Assembly (NCBI RefSeq): GCF_964031115.1
Contig: NZ_OZ035006.1
Coordinates: forward strand, 868,001 to 932,000
DNA length: 64,000 nucleotides
Direction of reading: 5' to 3'
Source: Spiroplasma endosymbiont of Clivina fossor
GTDB taxonomy: Bacteria > Bacillota_I > Bacilli_A > Mycoplasmatales > Nriv7
In this document: piece after piece, positions 50,346-61,435 of the stretch
Layout of the letters: each line of letters opens with the position of its first letter
How positions within the stretch are numbered: position 1 is the stretch's first letter
The notes under the pieces: model-generated
Databases searched by the model: none
The model's input: the letters and a program-made list of their open reading frames with translations, nothing else
What the model was told of the DNA's origin: nothing
Program-made: the position numbers and the translations under genes

Positions 50346-51077
50346 ATGAATGTTAGCTTCCATTTTAATAGCGATATTGGTCAGTTTCGTGCTAATAATC
50401 AAGATGCAGTTCAATTTGTAAAAAATGAATATGGCCAATATTTTGGTATTGTTTGTGATGGTCTAGGAGGACATAATGGTGGTGAAACTGCTAGTTGAAT
50501 GGCTGTTAATTTATATGTTAGCTTATTTGTTAAAACTGACTTTAGTAATTTTGGTGATTATGAAGTTAATAACTGACTTCGGCAAGCAACAATGTTTGTG
50601 CAAGAATCAATGATTAATTATGTTAAAGAATATCCGCAGTTAACTGATATGGGAACTACTGTTTCTTTAATATTAATAACTAATAACAAAGCTTATTTAT
50701 TAAATATTGGTGATTCGCGGATTTATGAGTATTATCAACAGAATTTTCAGCAATTAACAACTGATCATAATATTCTTAATATGTTACATAATAATAAAAC
50801 TAATGCTAATTTTGAAAAAACATTGTGGAAAGCATTAACTAGTGCTTTAGGACCAAATAAGAAATTGCAAATTGATACTTTCTTAGTTAGTAATATTAAA
50901 GGCATAACTTTTATGCTAACTACTGATGGATTGCATGATTATTTAGAAAATTATGAAATGATTGATATTTTACAGAGTAATAATAAGTTGTCACAAAAAG
51001 CTAAGAGTCTAGTTGATTTAGCATTGGATAATGTTTCAACTGATAATTTAACAATTCTCATTGTCGAGATTAAATAA
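50346..51077 (+). CDS. prpC: PP2C-family serine/threonine phosphatase PrpC (243 aa)
   Basis: Metal-dependent phosphatase, partner of the kinase encoded next. Motifs in order: DIGQFRANNQDA, VCDGLGGHNGGETAS (metal Asp), MGTTVSLI, LNIGDSRIYEY, ALTSALG, TTDGLHDYL and STDNLTILIV. Canonical length of about 240-250. Start at 50346 after AAAGGATGACTTGAT. The kinase gene starts 13 nt after the stop. Confidence 0.92.
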
Positions 51078-51090
51078 GGAGTTATGGCGG

Positions 51091-52119
51091 ATGCAAATAG
51101 AAAATGGTATTATTTTACAACAACGATATCAAATAATTAATAAAATTGCTAGTGGTGGGATGGCAGATGTTTATCGGGCTAATGATAGTTTTTTAAATCG
51201 GATTGTAGCGATTAAGATTTTAAATCATCAAGCAGCTAATAATTCACAAGTTTTAAAGAAATTTTATAAAGAAGTGGAAGCAACAACGAGAATTCGTCAT
51301 GATAATGTTGTTGAAGTTTATGATGTTTTTGAACAAGATAACCGCTGATGTATTGTTTTAGAATTAGTTGAGGGTTATACCTTAAAAGATCGATTATTAC
51401 GAACTGGACCATTATCAATTAAAGAATGTTTACAGATTTTTCAAAGCATTTTAGATGGTGTCGCTGTTGCCCATCAAGGAAATATTGTTCATCGTGATTT
51501 AAAACCAGAAAATATTTTAATATCTTTTGATGGTAAGATTAAAGTATCTGATTTTGGAATTGCAATTATTACTGATGATAATAAGACAACAACAAGTAAA
51601 ATTGTGGGAACAGCAAAATATATATCGCCAGAAACTGTCCAGTCATTACAAATTGATCATCGTAGTGATATTTACTCATTAGGAATTGTGTTATTTGAAT
51701 TGTTAACTGGTTCTTGTCCTTTTAATGGTCAAAATCCAACATTAGTAGCGGTAAAGCAAGTTAGAGAACCGTTACCAAGTGCAAAAGGGATTAATCCTAA
51801 TATTTCACAAGCATTGGAGAACATTATTATTAAATCAACGGCTAAAAATTGTGAGGAAAGATATCAGAGTATTAAGGCGTTAAGTCAAGATATTAAAGCA
51901 TTACAAGATATTAGTAGTGCTAAAATAAAACCTTTAAAATTGAAAAATTGCATTGTTTTAACACGCGATAACCGAAAGCAAAAGATATTTATTAAAAATC
52001 GTGAGCAATTAATGTCATATTTTTTAACTCCTAAGTTTCTAATGATGATTCTTATTATTACTAGTTTTATTTTTCTTGTTTTCTTATTATTGGTATTTTA
52101 TAGTATATGATTGGTTTAG
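51091..52119 (+). CDS. prkC: serine/threonine protein kinase, PrkC-type without PASTA domains (342 aa)
   Basis: Hanks-type kinase: glycine loop IASGGMADVYRA, VAIKIL (Lys), VHRDLKPENIL, VSDFGIAI, GTAKYISPE, DIYSLGIVLFELLTG. A juxtamembrane region is followed by one hydrophobic segment at the very C-terminus (FLMMILIITSFIFLVFLLLV) and nothing beyond, so the extracellular PASTA sensor of Firmicute PrkC is missing. AAGGAG lies about 10 nt before the chosen ATG at 51091; an ATG at 51084 is out of frame. The 3' end overlaps rsgA by 13 nt. Confidence 0.9.
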
Positions 52120-52994
52120 TCATTCGTGTCATTAGTGAGTTTTGTGATGTTATTATCAATAATGAAATTTATCATTGTCAAGCAAGAGGAGCTTTAAGAT
52201 TATCTAATCAAAGAATTCTTGTTGGTGATGTTGTAACAATTGAAGTTATTAATGAACAAGAAAAGCAAGCAACAATTATTGAAATTCACCCCCGAAAAAA
52301 TCAATTAATGCGACCAGCAGTAAGCAACATTGATCAAGTTATTATTGTTAGTGCTTTAAAACAACCTAATTTTAGTAGTTTTTTACTTAATAAGTACTTA
52401 ATATGAGTTGAAGCTCACAGTTTGGCAGTAGTTTTAGTTTTTACTAAAGCTGACTTGTTATTATATGGTGATAAGGTTTATGATTATATTTCTAGTTATA
52501 AAAAATTAGGTTATGAATGTCTAATTTTATCAATTAATAATGCAAATAATCAATGAGAAAAGTTAAAGGAAGTTACAACTGATAAGATTTCAATTTTAAG
52601 TGGCCAAACTGGGGCTGGGAAGTCTTCAATTTTAAATATGTTAGATCCGCAACTTAAAATTAGAACGCAAGAAATATCTAAGACTTTAAATCGTGGTAAA
52701 CATACGACAACGCATAATGAATTAATAATTATGGCAAATAATATTAGAATTATTGATTCACCAGGATTTTCATCATTTTCATTGAATGATATTTCATTAT
52801 CAGAAATAGCGAGTTCATTCCGGTTCTTTAAAAAATTTCTTGTTAATTGTCATTATCGGCAATGCCGACATTGAAAAGAACCAAAATGTGGTGTTAAACA
52901 AGCATTAATTAATAAAGATATTCCCCAATTTATTTATGATGAGTATATTAAAGTTTTAGAACAAAAACAATTACAAGAAAAAGGAAGGTACTAA
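52107..52994 (+). CDS. rsgA: ribosome small subunit-dependent GTPase RsgA (295 aa)
   Basis: Circularly permuted GTPase for 30S maturation. An OB-like N-terminal part (CQARGALRL) leads to the G4 motif FTKADLL, G1 SGQTGAGKSSILN, G3 DSPGFSSF, and the C-terminal zinc site CHYRQCRHWKEPKCGV. The G4-before-G1 order is diagnostic. TGA-coded Trp in the zinc site and in W102. The start overlaps the kinase gene end. Confidence 0.93.
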
Positions 52995-52997
52995 ATA

Positions 52998-53666
52998 ATG
53001 AAAAAACTTATTATTGCTGCTAGTATTTTAGATGCTAATTATTTGTGTTTAAAAAAGCAATTACAACAGTTGCAAGAAGCAAATATTGATTGAATCCATT
53101 ATGATGTTATGGATGGTAATTTTGTTAATAATTTAAGTTTTGGAGCTAAAATATTACAAGATATTACTAAATGTTTTGATATTTTTATTGATTGTCATTT
53201 GATGGTAAAAGTTAATTGTAATATGACAACATATTTAATGCCATATATTGAAGCTAAAGCTAATAGCATTACGATGCATTATGAGGCATTAACACCAGAG
53301 CAAATAAAAGAATTCATTAGTTTTTGTCAAGATAATAAAATTAAAAAGGTTTTAGCTTTAAATCCAGCAACACCAATTGAAGTATTAGAGCCATATTTAG
53401 AACAATTAGATGCCGTTCTTTTAATGAGTGTAGTTCCTGGTAAAGGCGGACAAAAATTTATAATGGCATCGTTAGATAAGATTAAAAATTTAAAAACTAA
53501 AATTGTTATTAATAACTATCATTGTTTAATTCAGGTTGATGGTGGTATTAATAATGATATTGCTAAGTTATGTCAAAAGCAAGGGGCAGATATTGTTGTT
53601 GTTGGGAGTTATTTAATGCAACATTCACATATGAAACAGGCAGTTAAGGAATTAAAAAATGATTAA
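52998..53666 (+). CDS. rpe: ribulose-phosphate 3-epimerase (222 aa)
   Basis: Interconverts ribulose-5-P and xylulose-5-P; TIM barrel. Motifs: IAASILDANY, WIHYDVMDGNFVNNLSFG (metal D), DCHLMV, ITMHYEAL, LALNPATP, LMSVVPGKGGQKFI, IQVDGGIN, VVVGSYLMQ. Canonical length. In the same transcript as rsgA (3 nt gap). Confidence 0.93.
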
Positions 53667-54303
53667 GCAAAATTGTTTTGTTATTGTTTGTCAAAATATT
53701 AATATTGATTTATCAAAGTGAAAAGATTGTCAATTTATTGCTGTTGAACAAGGAGCCATAAAGCTAATTAATGAAAATTATCCGATTGTTTTAACTTGTG
53801 CTGATTTTGATCACACTACACTAGTAAGGAACAGTTAGAAATAATAAAAAAGCATGTTAAAAATATTGAAATATTACCACAAGATAAAGATATTTTAGAT
53901 AGGCGCGCGAATATGCAATTTTAGAAGCGATTGCATTAGGGGTGCTAAAAAGCTTATTTTAGTAGTGGATGGTTATCGTTGAGGAATGATTTATGCTTTA
54001 ATTAATTTATTAATTAAATATCAAAAATATGATTTAAAAATTTATAATACTAATAATGTTTTACAATTAGTTAATAAAACAATGACATTTGCAACTAATG
54101 AGTATGAAGATTGTTATTTTGACTTTTTACCTTTAGTTGATACAACACTATCATTAGTTAATTTTAAATATCCTTTAAAAGATAATTATCTTTTAAAAGT
54201 CTATGATAATTATTTTATTAGTAATGAATTGTTAACTAATGATGAAGCTAAAATTAAAGTCATAAGTGGTTATGGAATATTAACAATTAGTAAGAAAGTG
54301 TAA
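53659..54303 (+). pseudogene. thiN: thiamine pyrophosphokinase-like gene, frameshifted
   Basis: The start overlaps the rpe stop (ATGATTAA). The first frame (MIKQNCFVIVCQNINIDLSK, then FIAVEQGAIKLINENYPIVL, CADFDH) ends at a stop near 53838. A shifted frame continues EQLEIIKKHVKNIEILPQDK DI, then needs another shift near 53905 and once more near 53940 before YALINLLIKYQKYD and an open frame to TAA at 54301. Position after prpC-prkC-rsgA-rpe and the D-rich GDFDS / KD.D..-like remnants fit ThiN, but key motifs (GD.DS, GGR.DH) are altered. Decayed, so thiamine is probably taken up as the diphosphate or salvaged otherwise. Confidence 0.65.
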
Positions 54304-54374
54304 TAAATACTTCTATTTATTAAGTAATAACTAATGCTTTTGTATTGTTTAAAACATTTATAAATTTTTTAAAA

Positions 54375-54667
54375 GGGACTGTACAATTAACTGTGTCTCT
54401 AAGTAATTAACTTAAATTCACTCTGTCCTCAAATTTTATCATTAAATGTGAAATTGCACTCCCCAATTTTGAATTGGCATCATTCATTTCTTAACCATAT
54501 TTTGAAATGCTAAATAAAATATTTTAAAAACTGATGCATCATTAGGAAAAATCTTTTTATTCTTAATGACTTTTCTTAGTTGACTATTAACAGATTCAAT
54601 CGCATTAGTTGTGTAAATAATCCTTCTAAATTCTTGAGGATATTCAAGAAAAATTATTAAATTATTT
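54375..54667 (-). mobile_element. IS256-family element, 3' fragment
   Basis: Matches the first about 293 bp of the complete copies (terminal repeat, C-terminal about 85 codons of the transposase, ending near [20 protein letters not shown]). Cut at 54667 by the IS1595-like element. One base is missing near 54460 (CACTCCCC). Confidence 0.85.
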
Positions 54668-55814
54668 TTTTAATTTTGTCGAAAACTCTTGATAAAATAA
54701 AAAAAATCATCAACTTGATAATTTTAAAAGGCTTTTATGTAAAATTACTATTTTTACTTTAACTTTTTTTATACATTAAAATATAATACCGCTGTTTGTT
54801 GGTTTGGAGTTAAACCCTTATGTTGGTATTTTCATTTTCAGAGATTTAAATAATTTTGAATATTAGTAAAACCTAAACCATGATAATGAATTAAGGCTTC
54901 TTTAAGACTAGATTGTAATTTACTGATTTTATTTAAGTTACGATAACTAGCTTCAGGATTAATTGTTGTTTTAGTTACACATAAAGTAGAATTTGTTTGT
55001 TTTGCTACTAAAAAATATAATTTTTGCATATCAGAAGTAATAATTGAATTTTCGTTAATTAATTCTTTGTTCATATTTTCAATAACTCATTGTTTTTGTA
55101 AACGTTTGGTGTTTGTGGATTTAACATAAATATTGTTATTATTATCAATTGCCATTTGAATACAGCATTTAGTATTAGTTGCGAATGGGTCAAGGTGAAT
55201 TCTTCGTGGATCAGTTTTATATTTGAAATTTCCTTTATGAATTTCTTTAATAAATGTTTCATCGATTTGGATTTTACCAGATAATTTTTTAAATTTTAAT
55301 TGGGTATTTTCTAATTGTTTTGATTTCATTAATTTTTGACGATTATATCAAGCAGTTTTTAATGTAGTTTTAATAAAACGAGAAATTGTTTTACTAGATT
55401 GCCCCAGCAATGAAATTTGAATCAATAAATTTCATTGTTCATAATTTAAATGACTTCAATAAATAAAATGATTACGAAAAGCGTCAAAACTTGCACGGCA
55501 ATTTTTACATAAATATTTTTGTTTTCCTTCTGAATTATGTCCATTTTTAACGCAATGGTAAGATTCACATTTAGGGCATTTAATACCTTGCGCTCTAAAT
55601 TTTTGATCAATTTCATTTAAACGTTTTTGTTTTTTTATTAATTCTGCTTGTTGTTTGACTTTTTCATAAAATTCTAAAAATTGATCATCTGTTAAAGTAT
55701 TTACTAGTTCTTGAATTATTTTTTCCATAATTATTAGCCACCTCTATCATATTAAAAATATACCTAAAATTAAGTATATTCAATAAATATCAAGAGTTTT
55801 CGACAAAATTAAAA
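54668..55814 (-). mobile_element. IS1595-like element copy 7 (complete)
   Basis: 1147 bp, both ends intact. The flanks (IS256 fragment on the left, attachment gene of provirus C on the right) show no 8-bp duplication, so a deletion or recombination followed insertion. Confidence 0.9.
54769..55728 (-). CDS. IS1595-like transposase (319 aa, intact)
   Basis: Full-length with zinc ribbon, IDETFI and SDMQKLYF motifs. The ribosome-binding region has one change (GAGGTGGCTAATA in place of GGATAATA). One substitution near MKHLLKKF is in another frame; the coding change is minor (ILE/MET-neutral). Confidence 0.86.
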
Positions 55815-56780
55815 TAATAATTAACTTGTCCAAAAAAGGTATTAATAAAATCTCCTCCAAAACTTGTTTGCGAGCCAGATTTTCAAAGCGATTTACCATT
55901 TTCTAAAAACTCATTATAGCCCACAATGCTACCGTGCTCAGTTTTTATAGTAATAACATCACCAAAACTGGAAAAGGAAAGCTCTCTAAAAATAACTTTT
56001 TTCATCATATCAGGTTTAGGATATGAATTTTTGCGACTTAAATTAAATTTACTATTTTGTTTAAAACCATTTAATTTAATTGAAATTTCACTCATATATT
56101 TAAAATTATCGTCAAAGAAATTAAAAATTGGGACTCAATATAAATAACTATAATTAAATTTATCAAAATCTCGGCGTTGTATCATCAAATAATCTAGTTT
56201 ATCTTGAAACTGAATATAATCATACTCACCATCATTTTTATTTATTTCCGTAGGCAACGGTTGCTCGTTATCTTTCTCTGGTTGTAGTGGCACTTTAGCT
56301 GAAAATGAACTTATAAAATATTGTGGTTTATTTAATTGATATCTATCTAAATAAACAAATGACACTTTAATACTTTCAAGTTTAGGAATTTCTCAGCCAT
56401 AAGTAGTCAATATATCTTCAGATGGTTTTGGTTTATAAACACCTTCTCGTTTAAAAAAATCCTTTATAGGATTATTAATACTTTGATTTTCGATTAAAAA
56501 GCTTTTTTCAGACATATCATCTGGAAAACGAACACTTTCATCCATAAAAAGTTATTCTTCCAGCAGAGCCAAAACTCTCTACATTAAAAAAAGTATTTTT
56601 AATGCTAACAAACTCTAATTCACAACTATCGCCACATTGACTAGAATTTGTGGCTCGTTTTTCTCGTTTCATAAAGAATTGTTCCATATTAGGTTTTGGT
56701 TGTTGTTTTGTATCAAAGAACGCCCCTAGCGGTACCAAACCAATAAACATTATAATAAATCAAGAAATAATCTTATCCAT
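55815..56780 (-). pseudogene. provirus C attachment protein, frameshifted and 3'-truncated
   Basis: MDKIISWFIIMFIGLVPLGA begins a signal-like segment, then a Cys-containing region (SSQCGDSCELEFVSIKN). Near 56562 a length change in a T run shifts the frame (next frame MDESVRFPDDMSEKS...). The block LDYLMIQRRDFDKFNYSYLY, shared with A and B, identifies the gene. The N-terminal domain is unrelated to those of A and B. The 3' half is lost at the IS1595-like element (55814). Confidence 0.7.
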
Positions 56781-57156
56781 ATCATCACGCTTTAAAATTC
56801 TTTTTCATTGTTTTAATAGCATCAGAAAATTTATACTGTTGATGTTGTGGACATTCACAATTAGCAACTTGCGTTTGATGCTTTCTAAAAACTTTATTAA
56901 AGTAATAACCCCTAATAATTAACTTAATACCAGTTATTAATAAATAAATAATTAATAATCAAAGATAAACATTAAAAAATACACTTTGAAAATTTAATGG
57001 TATAAAATTTTTAAAAAATTCATCCCCTTTAATTTGAAGAATCGTTAAAAATACTCAAATAATAGTAATAACACTATGAAGTATAATAAAAAAATGTATA
57101 AAACCTAAAACCCTTTTAAATCATTTAATACCTAATATTTTCTTTAATTTTTTCAT
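56773..57156 (-). CDS. provirus C two-TM protein (127 aa)
   Basis: MKKLKKILGIKWFKRVLGFI, TM1 (FFIILHSVITIIWVFLTIL), TM2 (YLWLLIIYLLITGIKLII), then a tail with a C.C pair (NCECPQHQQYKF). Same length and position as 28221-28604 in B but little sequence identity. The stop overlaps the attachment-gene start. Confidence 0.62.
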
Positions 57157-57159
57157 TTT

Positions 57160-57405
57160 TTAACTCCTTAAAATTAAATATATTGTTGATAAAATAAAAA
57201 TCGTTCCTAAAATTTGGAAAATCGGATGTTGAGAAAATAACCTTATCATTGGTTTAAACAAATCTAAAATTTTAATATTATTTGATAGAACTTTATTAAA
57301 ATATTCTAAACCCTCACGCACATAGGCTCATAAATCTAAAAAGTCATTTAAAGCAAAAATAGTAAAAACAGCAACAAGAATAAATAAAATTATCAATTTA
57401 AACAT
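57160..57405 (-). CDS. provirus C small two-TM protein (81 aa)
   Basis: MFKLIILFILVAVFTIFALN ... LFKPMIRLFSQHPIFQILGT, clearly related to the 82-aa protein of A and B through the LFKPM.R.FSQHPIF motif. Intact. Confidence 0.72.
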
Positions 57406-57502
57406 TTTAAAAACCTACCTTTTTATTCGCCCTCCATGTTGATTAACTCACGGTCTATTTTTAGGACTAGGACTATTACCACTGAATTTCTTAATTGGAC
57501 CA

Positions 57503-57748
57503 CTAGATGATTTTTTTCTTAGCTCCTCAATTAGCAACTGATTTTTGATATTTTTTACGAAAACCAACTTTTGGTCGTTCAATATGAATACCTAAAATAC
57601 CACCAATTACAAGATTTATTACAAGCATAATTAGCGGAAAAATAATAATGCGAATATCTGTTCCAGGAATGGTTAAAGTTCAAATTAAATCAAAAACTTT
57701 ATAAAACATATCGCCAATCAAACTAGCCATTTTTTCTAAGTTTTCCAT
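57503..57748 (-). CDS. provirus C membrane protein, tail lost by frameshift (81 aa)
   Basis: MENLEKMASLIGDMFYKVFD, then TM (IIIFPLIMLVINLVIGGILG). A run of seven A at about 57512-57518 puts the last part out of frame and gives an early TAG; with one A fewer the frame continues with a Ser/Pro/Lys-rich tail to about 57417. Slippage-prone run or decay. Confidence 0.6.
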
Positions 57749-58553
57749 CTTTTAAACTCCTTTACTTATTTTTCTTATTCAGATTATTTTTTAACTTAGT
57801 AAGTATCTTACTAAATTTTTCCATTTTTAAATATTCTAATGCTTCAATATCCATCACATTATCATTTCAAAATTTATGCTGATAATTATCATTCAAAGCA
57901 CGATTACTTAATTCACGCAAGAATGATAAATATTTATTATCATAAAGGTTTAAAATTGACATCGGAATTTTCAATTTAAAGAAATAAATGTCTAATTCCG
58001 GAATGCTACGATACTTGATTTTGCGACCTTTTTTATCATTTTTAGCATTAATCAGAGTTAATCAATCGTCTCGTCATTGTTTTCGTATTCGCTTACCGAT
58101 TTAAAAGTGCCGTAAATAACTTGTAAATAGGGTCGGAAAATACTAACTGGTTTTTTTCTAATACCAACAATTATTGAATTCGCAATATCACGAACTTTAA
58201 CTCATATATGTTCAGCTCGTTGTCCACTTGCTAATACGATATGGATAAATTGCCGAGCCGAAGCGAAATATTCTTGTAAACCTTGGGTTACTCTATCATT
58301 TTCTTTATAATCAGTTCCTTCTAAAAATAAATTAGTTTCATCTCATAACAGTAAATGTTTTTCATCTAAAATTGGATAATTATAATCTAAAAGTGACATA
58401 TGCCCTAATGAAAACATTTGTTTATCTGTAATCGGAAAAGTAGAAATCGTTTTTCAACCACTTAATAAGTAAGAAGCTAAAACCATTAAAGCAGTTTTTC
58501 CAGTTCCTAAAGCACCAATTACTAAATTTAAAGGTGAAATTTAAGGAACTGTA

Positions 58554-59870
58554 CAATTAACTGTGTCTTTAAGTAATTAACTTAAATTCACTCTGTCCTC
58601 AAATTTTATCATTAAATGTGAAATTGCACTACCCCAATTTTGAATTGGCATCGTTCATTTCTTAACCATATTTTGAAATGCTAAATAAAATATTTTAAAA
58701 ACTGATGCGTCATTAGGAAAAATCTTTTTATTCTTAATGACTTTTCTTAGTTGACTATTAACAGATTCAATCGCATTAGTTGTGTAAATAATCCTTCTAA
58801 ATTCTTGAGGATATTCAAGAAAAATTATTAAATTATTTCAGTTATTTTTTCATGATTTAGTAATTTGTGGATACTTTTTATTTCATTTTTCAGAAAAATG
58901 ATCTAAAGCAACTAGCGCTATTTCTTCATTAATTGCTGTATAAATTGATTTTAAATCATTAGCTACAAGTTTGCGATCTTTGTAAGGGACAAATTTTAAA
59001 CTATTACGAATTTGATGAACGATGCATAATTGGTGCTGTGTTTTTGGGAACACAGCTTCTATTGCATCAGACATTCCAGTTAAATTATCGCTACAAGCAA
59101 CAAGAATATCTTGTAAGCCACGATTTTTCATTTCCGTAAGGATTATATTAAGTCAAAATTTGGCTCCCTCATTCTCGCTAATTCACATTCCTAAAATATC
59201 TTTTAAACCATCTAAATTAATTCCTAAGGCAAGATAAACTGCTTTATTTATTATTCGTTTATCTTGCTTTACTTTAACAACAATACAATCAAAATAAACA
59301 ATTGGATAAATCTTCTCTAAAGGTTTAGTTTGTCACATTTTAACTTCTTCAATAACATCATCAGTTATTTGACTAATTAAACTTTCTGAAATTTCTGCTC
59401 CGTGATAGAATTCTTGCAATTGTGCTTTGATATCAGAAATTGTCATTCCTCTTGCATATAAAGAAATTACTTTTTGATCAAAGTTATCAAATCTTCTTTG
59501 TCTTTTCGGAATAATTACTGGTTCAAAAGTACTATTTCGATCTCTTGATACATCAATTGCGATTGAACCATTTTTAGTAATAATGGGTTTTTGTGTGTTG
59601 CCATTTCTTTTATTATGATTCTCATCAGTTTCAAGATGATCTTTAATTTCCGTATTTAAAATTCGTTCAGTTAATTTTTTGGTAAATTCCTGAAAAATAG
59701 TATTGCCTTTAAATAAATCTTGTGGATTATCAATATTTTCTAAAAAATAATCAACAACTTTATCAATTGCATCAGGTTCTTTTTTTATTTTTTTTTTGTC
59801 ATTTTCTGTTCTCCTTCGTTTAAGTATAATTCAGAATGAATTATCGAGACACAGAATTTTGGACAGGCCC
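58554..59870 (-). mobile_element. IS256-family element, complete but with damaged transposase gene
   Basis: Ends GGAACTGTACAATTAACTGT and GGACAGGCCC. Flanks GAAATTTA (58546-58553) and GAATTTTT (59871-59878) look like a slightly mutated 8-bp duplication. Confidence 0.87.
58582..59802 (-). pseudogene. IS256-family transposase, frameshifted at the poly-A start
   Basis: The A run after ATGAC has ten A, giving MTKKK and stop, against eight or eleven in the readable copies. Additional changes include a 3-bp insertion near 59136 and several substitutions. Catalytic motifs remain in the downstream sequence ([18 protein letters not shown]). Confidence 0.78.
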
Positions 59871-60079
59871 GAATTTTTTTAATAAGAAATTAATAAAACT
59901 ACGACGAGCAAAGAAATGAGAAATTTTAGTATATAAAATATAAAAAGCAATTAATAAATAAATAATATCAAATAACATTCGTCAACTTTGGGGATTATAA
60001 TAATGCAAAATCGCACCATAAAATCACGCAATAATAAATAAAGTGCGATTTAAAGCGACAAAATCATATAATCTTAAAT

Positions 60080-60373
60080 TTATTTTTTTAAACAATAGCA
60101 TCATTTAAATCACACTTTCTTTATTTTTATTACTAATCTGCCGGGCATTAATTTTTCAAACATTTTGAAAGCGATTAAAAATAAACCAATAATCACACCA
60201 AGCAAGAAAACTCAATATGTAGCAAAGAAATTAACAACATTTGGCATATTACCACCAATAATATCAGTTCAAATATTACCAAATGCTTTAATTAATGCTT
60301 TTCATAAGTTAGCAACCGCTTGTTCACCAGTAATAGCTACTGCTGGTGCTTCTGCTAAGAAAGTTCTAATCAT
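60080..60373 (-). CDS. provirus C major coat protein candidate (97 aa)
   Basis: MIRTFLAEAPAVAITGEQAV, one long TM (YWVFLLGVIIGLFLIAFKMF) and then, unlike A and B, a basic C-terminal extension of about 25 residues reading into the overlapping ATPase start because the early stop is absent. Preceded by a long GGGGGTGAGGTGATTTGATT region. Confidence 0.68.
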
Positions 60374-60398
60374 ACAATCAAATCACCTCACCCCCTTT

Positions 60399-60632
60399 CT
60401 AAACAAAATATGATTTAACCTTATAAAATAAAATAACCATAAATAAGATAATGACTACTAATACCATTCAAAAAGCAATGTTTGCTATTAAAAGTCAAAG
60501 TGTTTTTTGAGTTAAATCAATTTCTTTACCACCAGTAATACGAGCTGGAATAACTGTAATTTGAATAAATAAATCCCAAAAATACAATTTTATTTGCTCT
60601 CAATCTAAATCTTTTCAAGCAACTAAAAACAT
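60399..60632 (-). CDS. provirus C membrane protein (77 aa)
   Basis: MFLVAWKDLDWEQIKLYFWD ... GGKEIDLTQKTLWLLIANIA and a second hydrophobic part. Homologue of 12419-12649; the middle is closest to A. No basic small gene follows it, unlike A and B. Confidence 0.68.
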
Positions 60633-60652
60633 AATAATTACCGCTTAAAAGG

Positions 60653-60787
60653 TTAAAAGAGTAGAAAAATAATTGCCGAGAATAGCATTACAATTATTAA
60701 AATTGAAAACAAAAATACAACTTGGGGTGGTAAATCGGCAGTTGGATAAATTAATTCAATTAACTCAATAATTATTTTTTTAAACAT
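60653..60787 (-). CDS. provirus C single-TM protein (44 aa)
   Basis: MFKKIIIELIELIYPTADLP followed by one TM ending FLLF. Positional homologue of the 53-aa protein of A and B. Confidence 0.6.
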   Translation of the reverse strand: MFKKIIIELIELIYPTADLPPQVVFLFSILIIVMLFSAIIFLLF

Positions 60788-60796
60788 TTTCTAAAC

Positions 60797-61009
60797 CTAC
60801 TTTTTAATTTCTTTTTCATCTTGTTCTAACAAATTTCGTTTAAACTTTGCAATAAATATTCGTTGTGAATAAGTAAAATCTTTTGGTAGCTGTTTTGCTT
60901 CACTACCATATTTCTTTTTATCTTTAAAAAACCGATAAATATTAACTGCAATATAATATGCTAGTAATAATGTTAAAATCGTAAAAAATACTAATCCAAA
61001 TATACTCAT
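60797..61009 (-). CDS. provirus C single-TM protein (70 aa)
   Basis: The N-terminal TM (FGLVFFTILTLLLAYYIAVN) and a long basic tail (RIFIAKFKRNLLEQDEKEIK) correspond to the 73-aa proteins of A and B. Confidence 0.66.
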   Translation of the reverse strand: MSIFGLVFFTILTLLLAYYIAVNIYRFFKDKKKYGSEAKQLPKDFTYSQRIFIAKFKRNLLEQDEKEIKK

Positions 61010-61038
61010 GTTTCTTTTCTCCTTAATTTTTTAATCTT

Positions 61039-61215
61039 TTAATATGCAATATCAACACAAAGTCAATTATCACCGACTAAATCAGTTCTAACAGATTCAA
61101 CTGCAGATTTAGACGCTCAAATTTTTTGTTCTAATCCAGTTTTTTTATTAATAGAATATATAAACTTTTGATAATAATTTTTAGGTGGTTCATCCACACT
61201 AACTCACATTTTCAT
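61039..61215 (-). CDS. provirus C small soluble protein (58 aa)
   Basis: MKMWVSVDEPPKNYYQKFIY and on to CVDIAY, no membrane segment, GGAG 9 nt upstream. It occupies the first-gene position; not clearly homologous to the 108-aa protein of A and B. Upstream (61216-61264) nothing is left of the intergenic region. Confidence 0.55.
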
Positions 61216-61264
61216 TTCTAAAACTCCAAAACTATTTTTTTACTACATCAAATCAAAAAAATTT

Positions 61265-61435
61265 TTTTATTTTGTCGAAAACTCTTGATAAAATAAAAAA
61301 AAATCATCAACTTGATAATTTTAAAAGGCTTTTATGTAAAATTACTATTTTTACTTTAACTTTTTTTATACATTAAAATATAATACCGCTGTTTGTTGGT
61401 TTGGAGTTAAACCCTTATGTTGGTATTTTCATTTT
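61265..61435 (-). mobile_element. IS1595-like element copy 8, 3' end only
   Basis: 171 bp from the terminal repeat through the last transposase codons, joined at ATTTTCA to the IS5-like sequence. A recombination scar. Confidence 0.85.

Larger units (their letters stand above)
57762..60104 (-). pseudogene. provirus C Zot/pI-like ATPase, interrupted by IS256 and frameshifted
   Basis: N-terminal membrane part at 60104-59871 (MMLLFKKINLRLYDFVALNR). The IS256-family element (58554-59870) cuts in just before the P-loop; the coding region resumes with NLVIGALGTGKTALMVLASY, LLLWDETNLFLEGTDY and LASGQRAEHIWVKVRDIANS. A one-base deletion near 58080 gives a stop; the rest to 57762 is readable in the next frame. 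Homologous to 11000-11983 with moderate divergence. Confidence 0.78.

Noticed and set aside
51084-51086. Earlier ATG for the kinase gene
   Set aside because: Out of frame with the kinase and only about 3 nt from the ribosome-binding site.
37602-54303. Search for tRNA, rRNA and riboswitches in the chromosomal blocks
   Set aside because: No cloverleaf with a TTC-A-type arm, no rRNA segment and no known riboswitch pattern was seen in the gaps, which are short or IS-derived.
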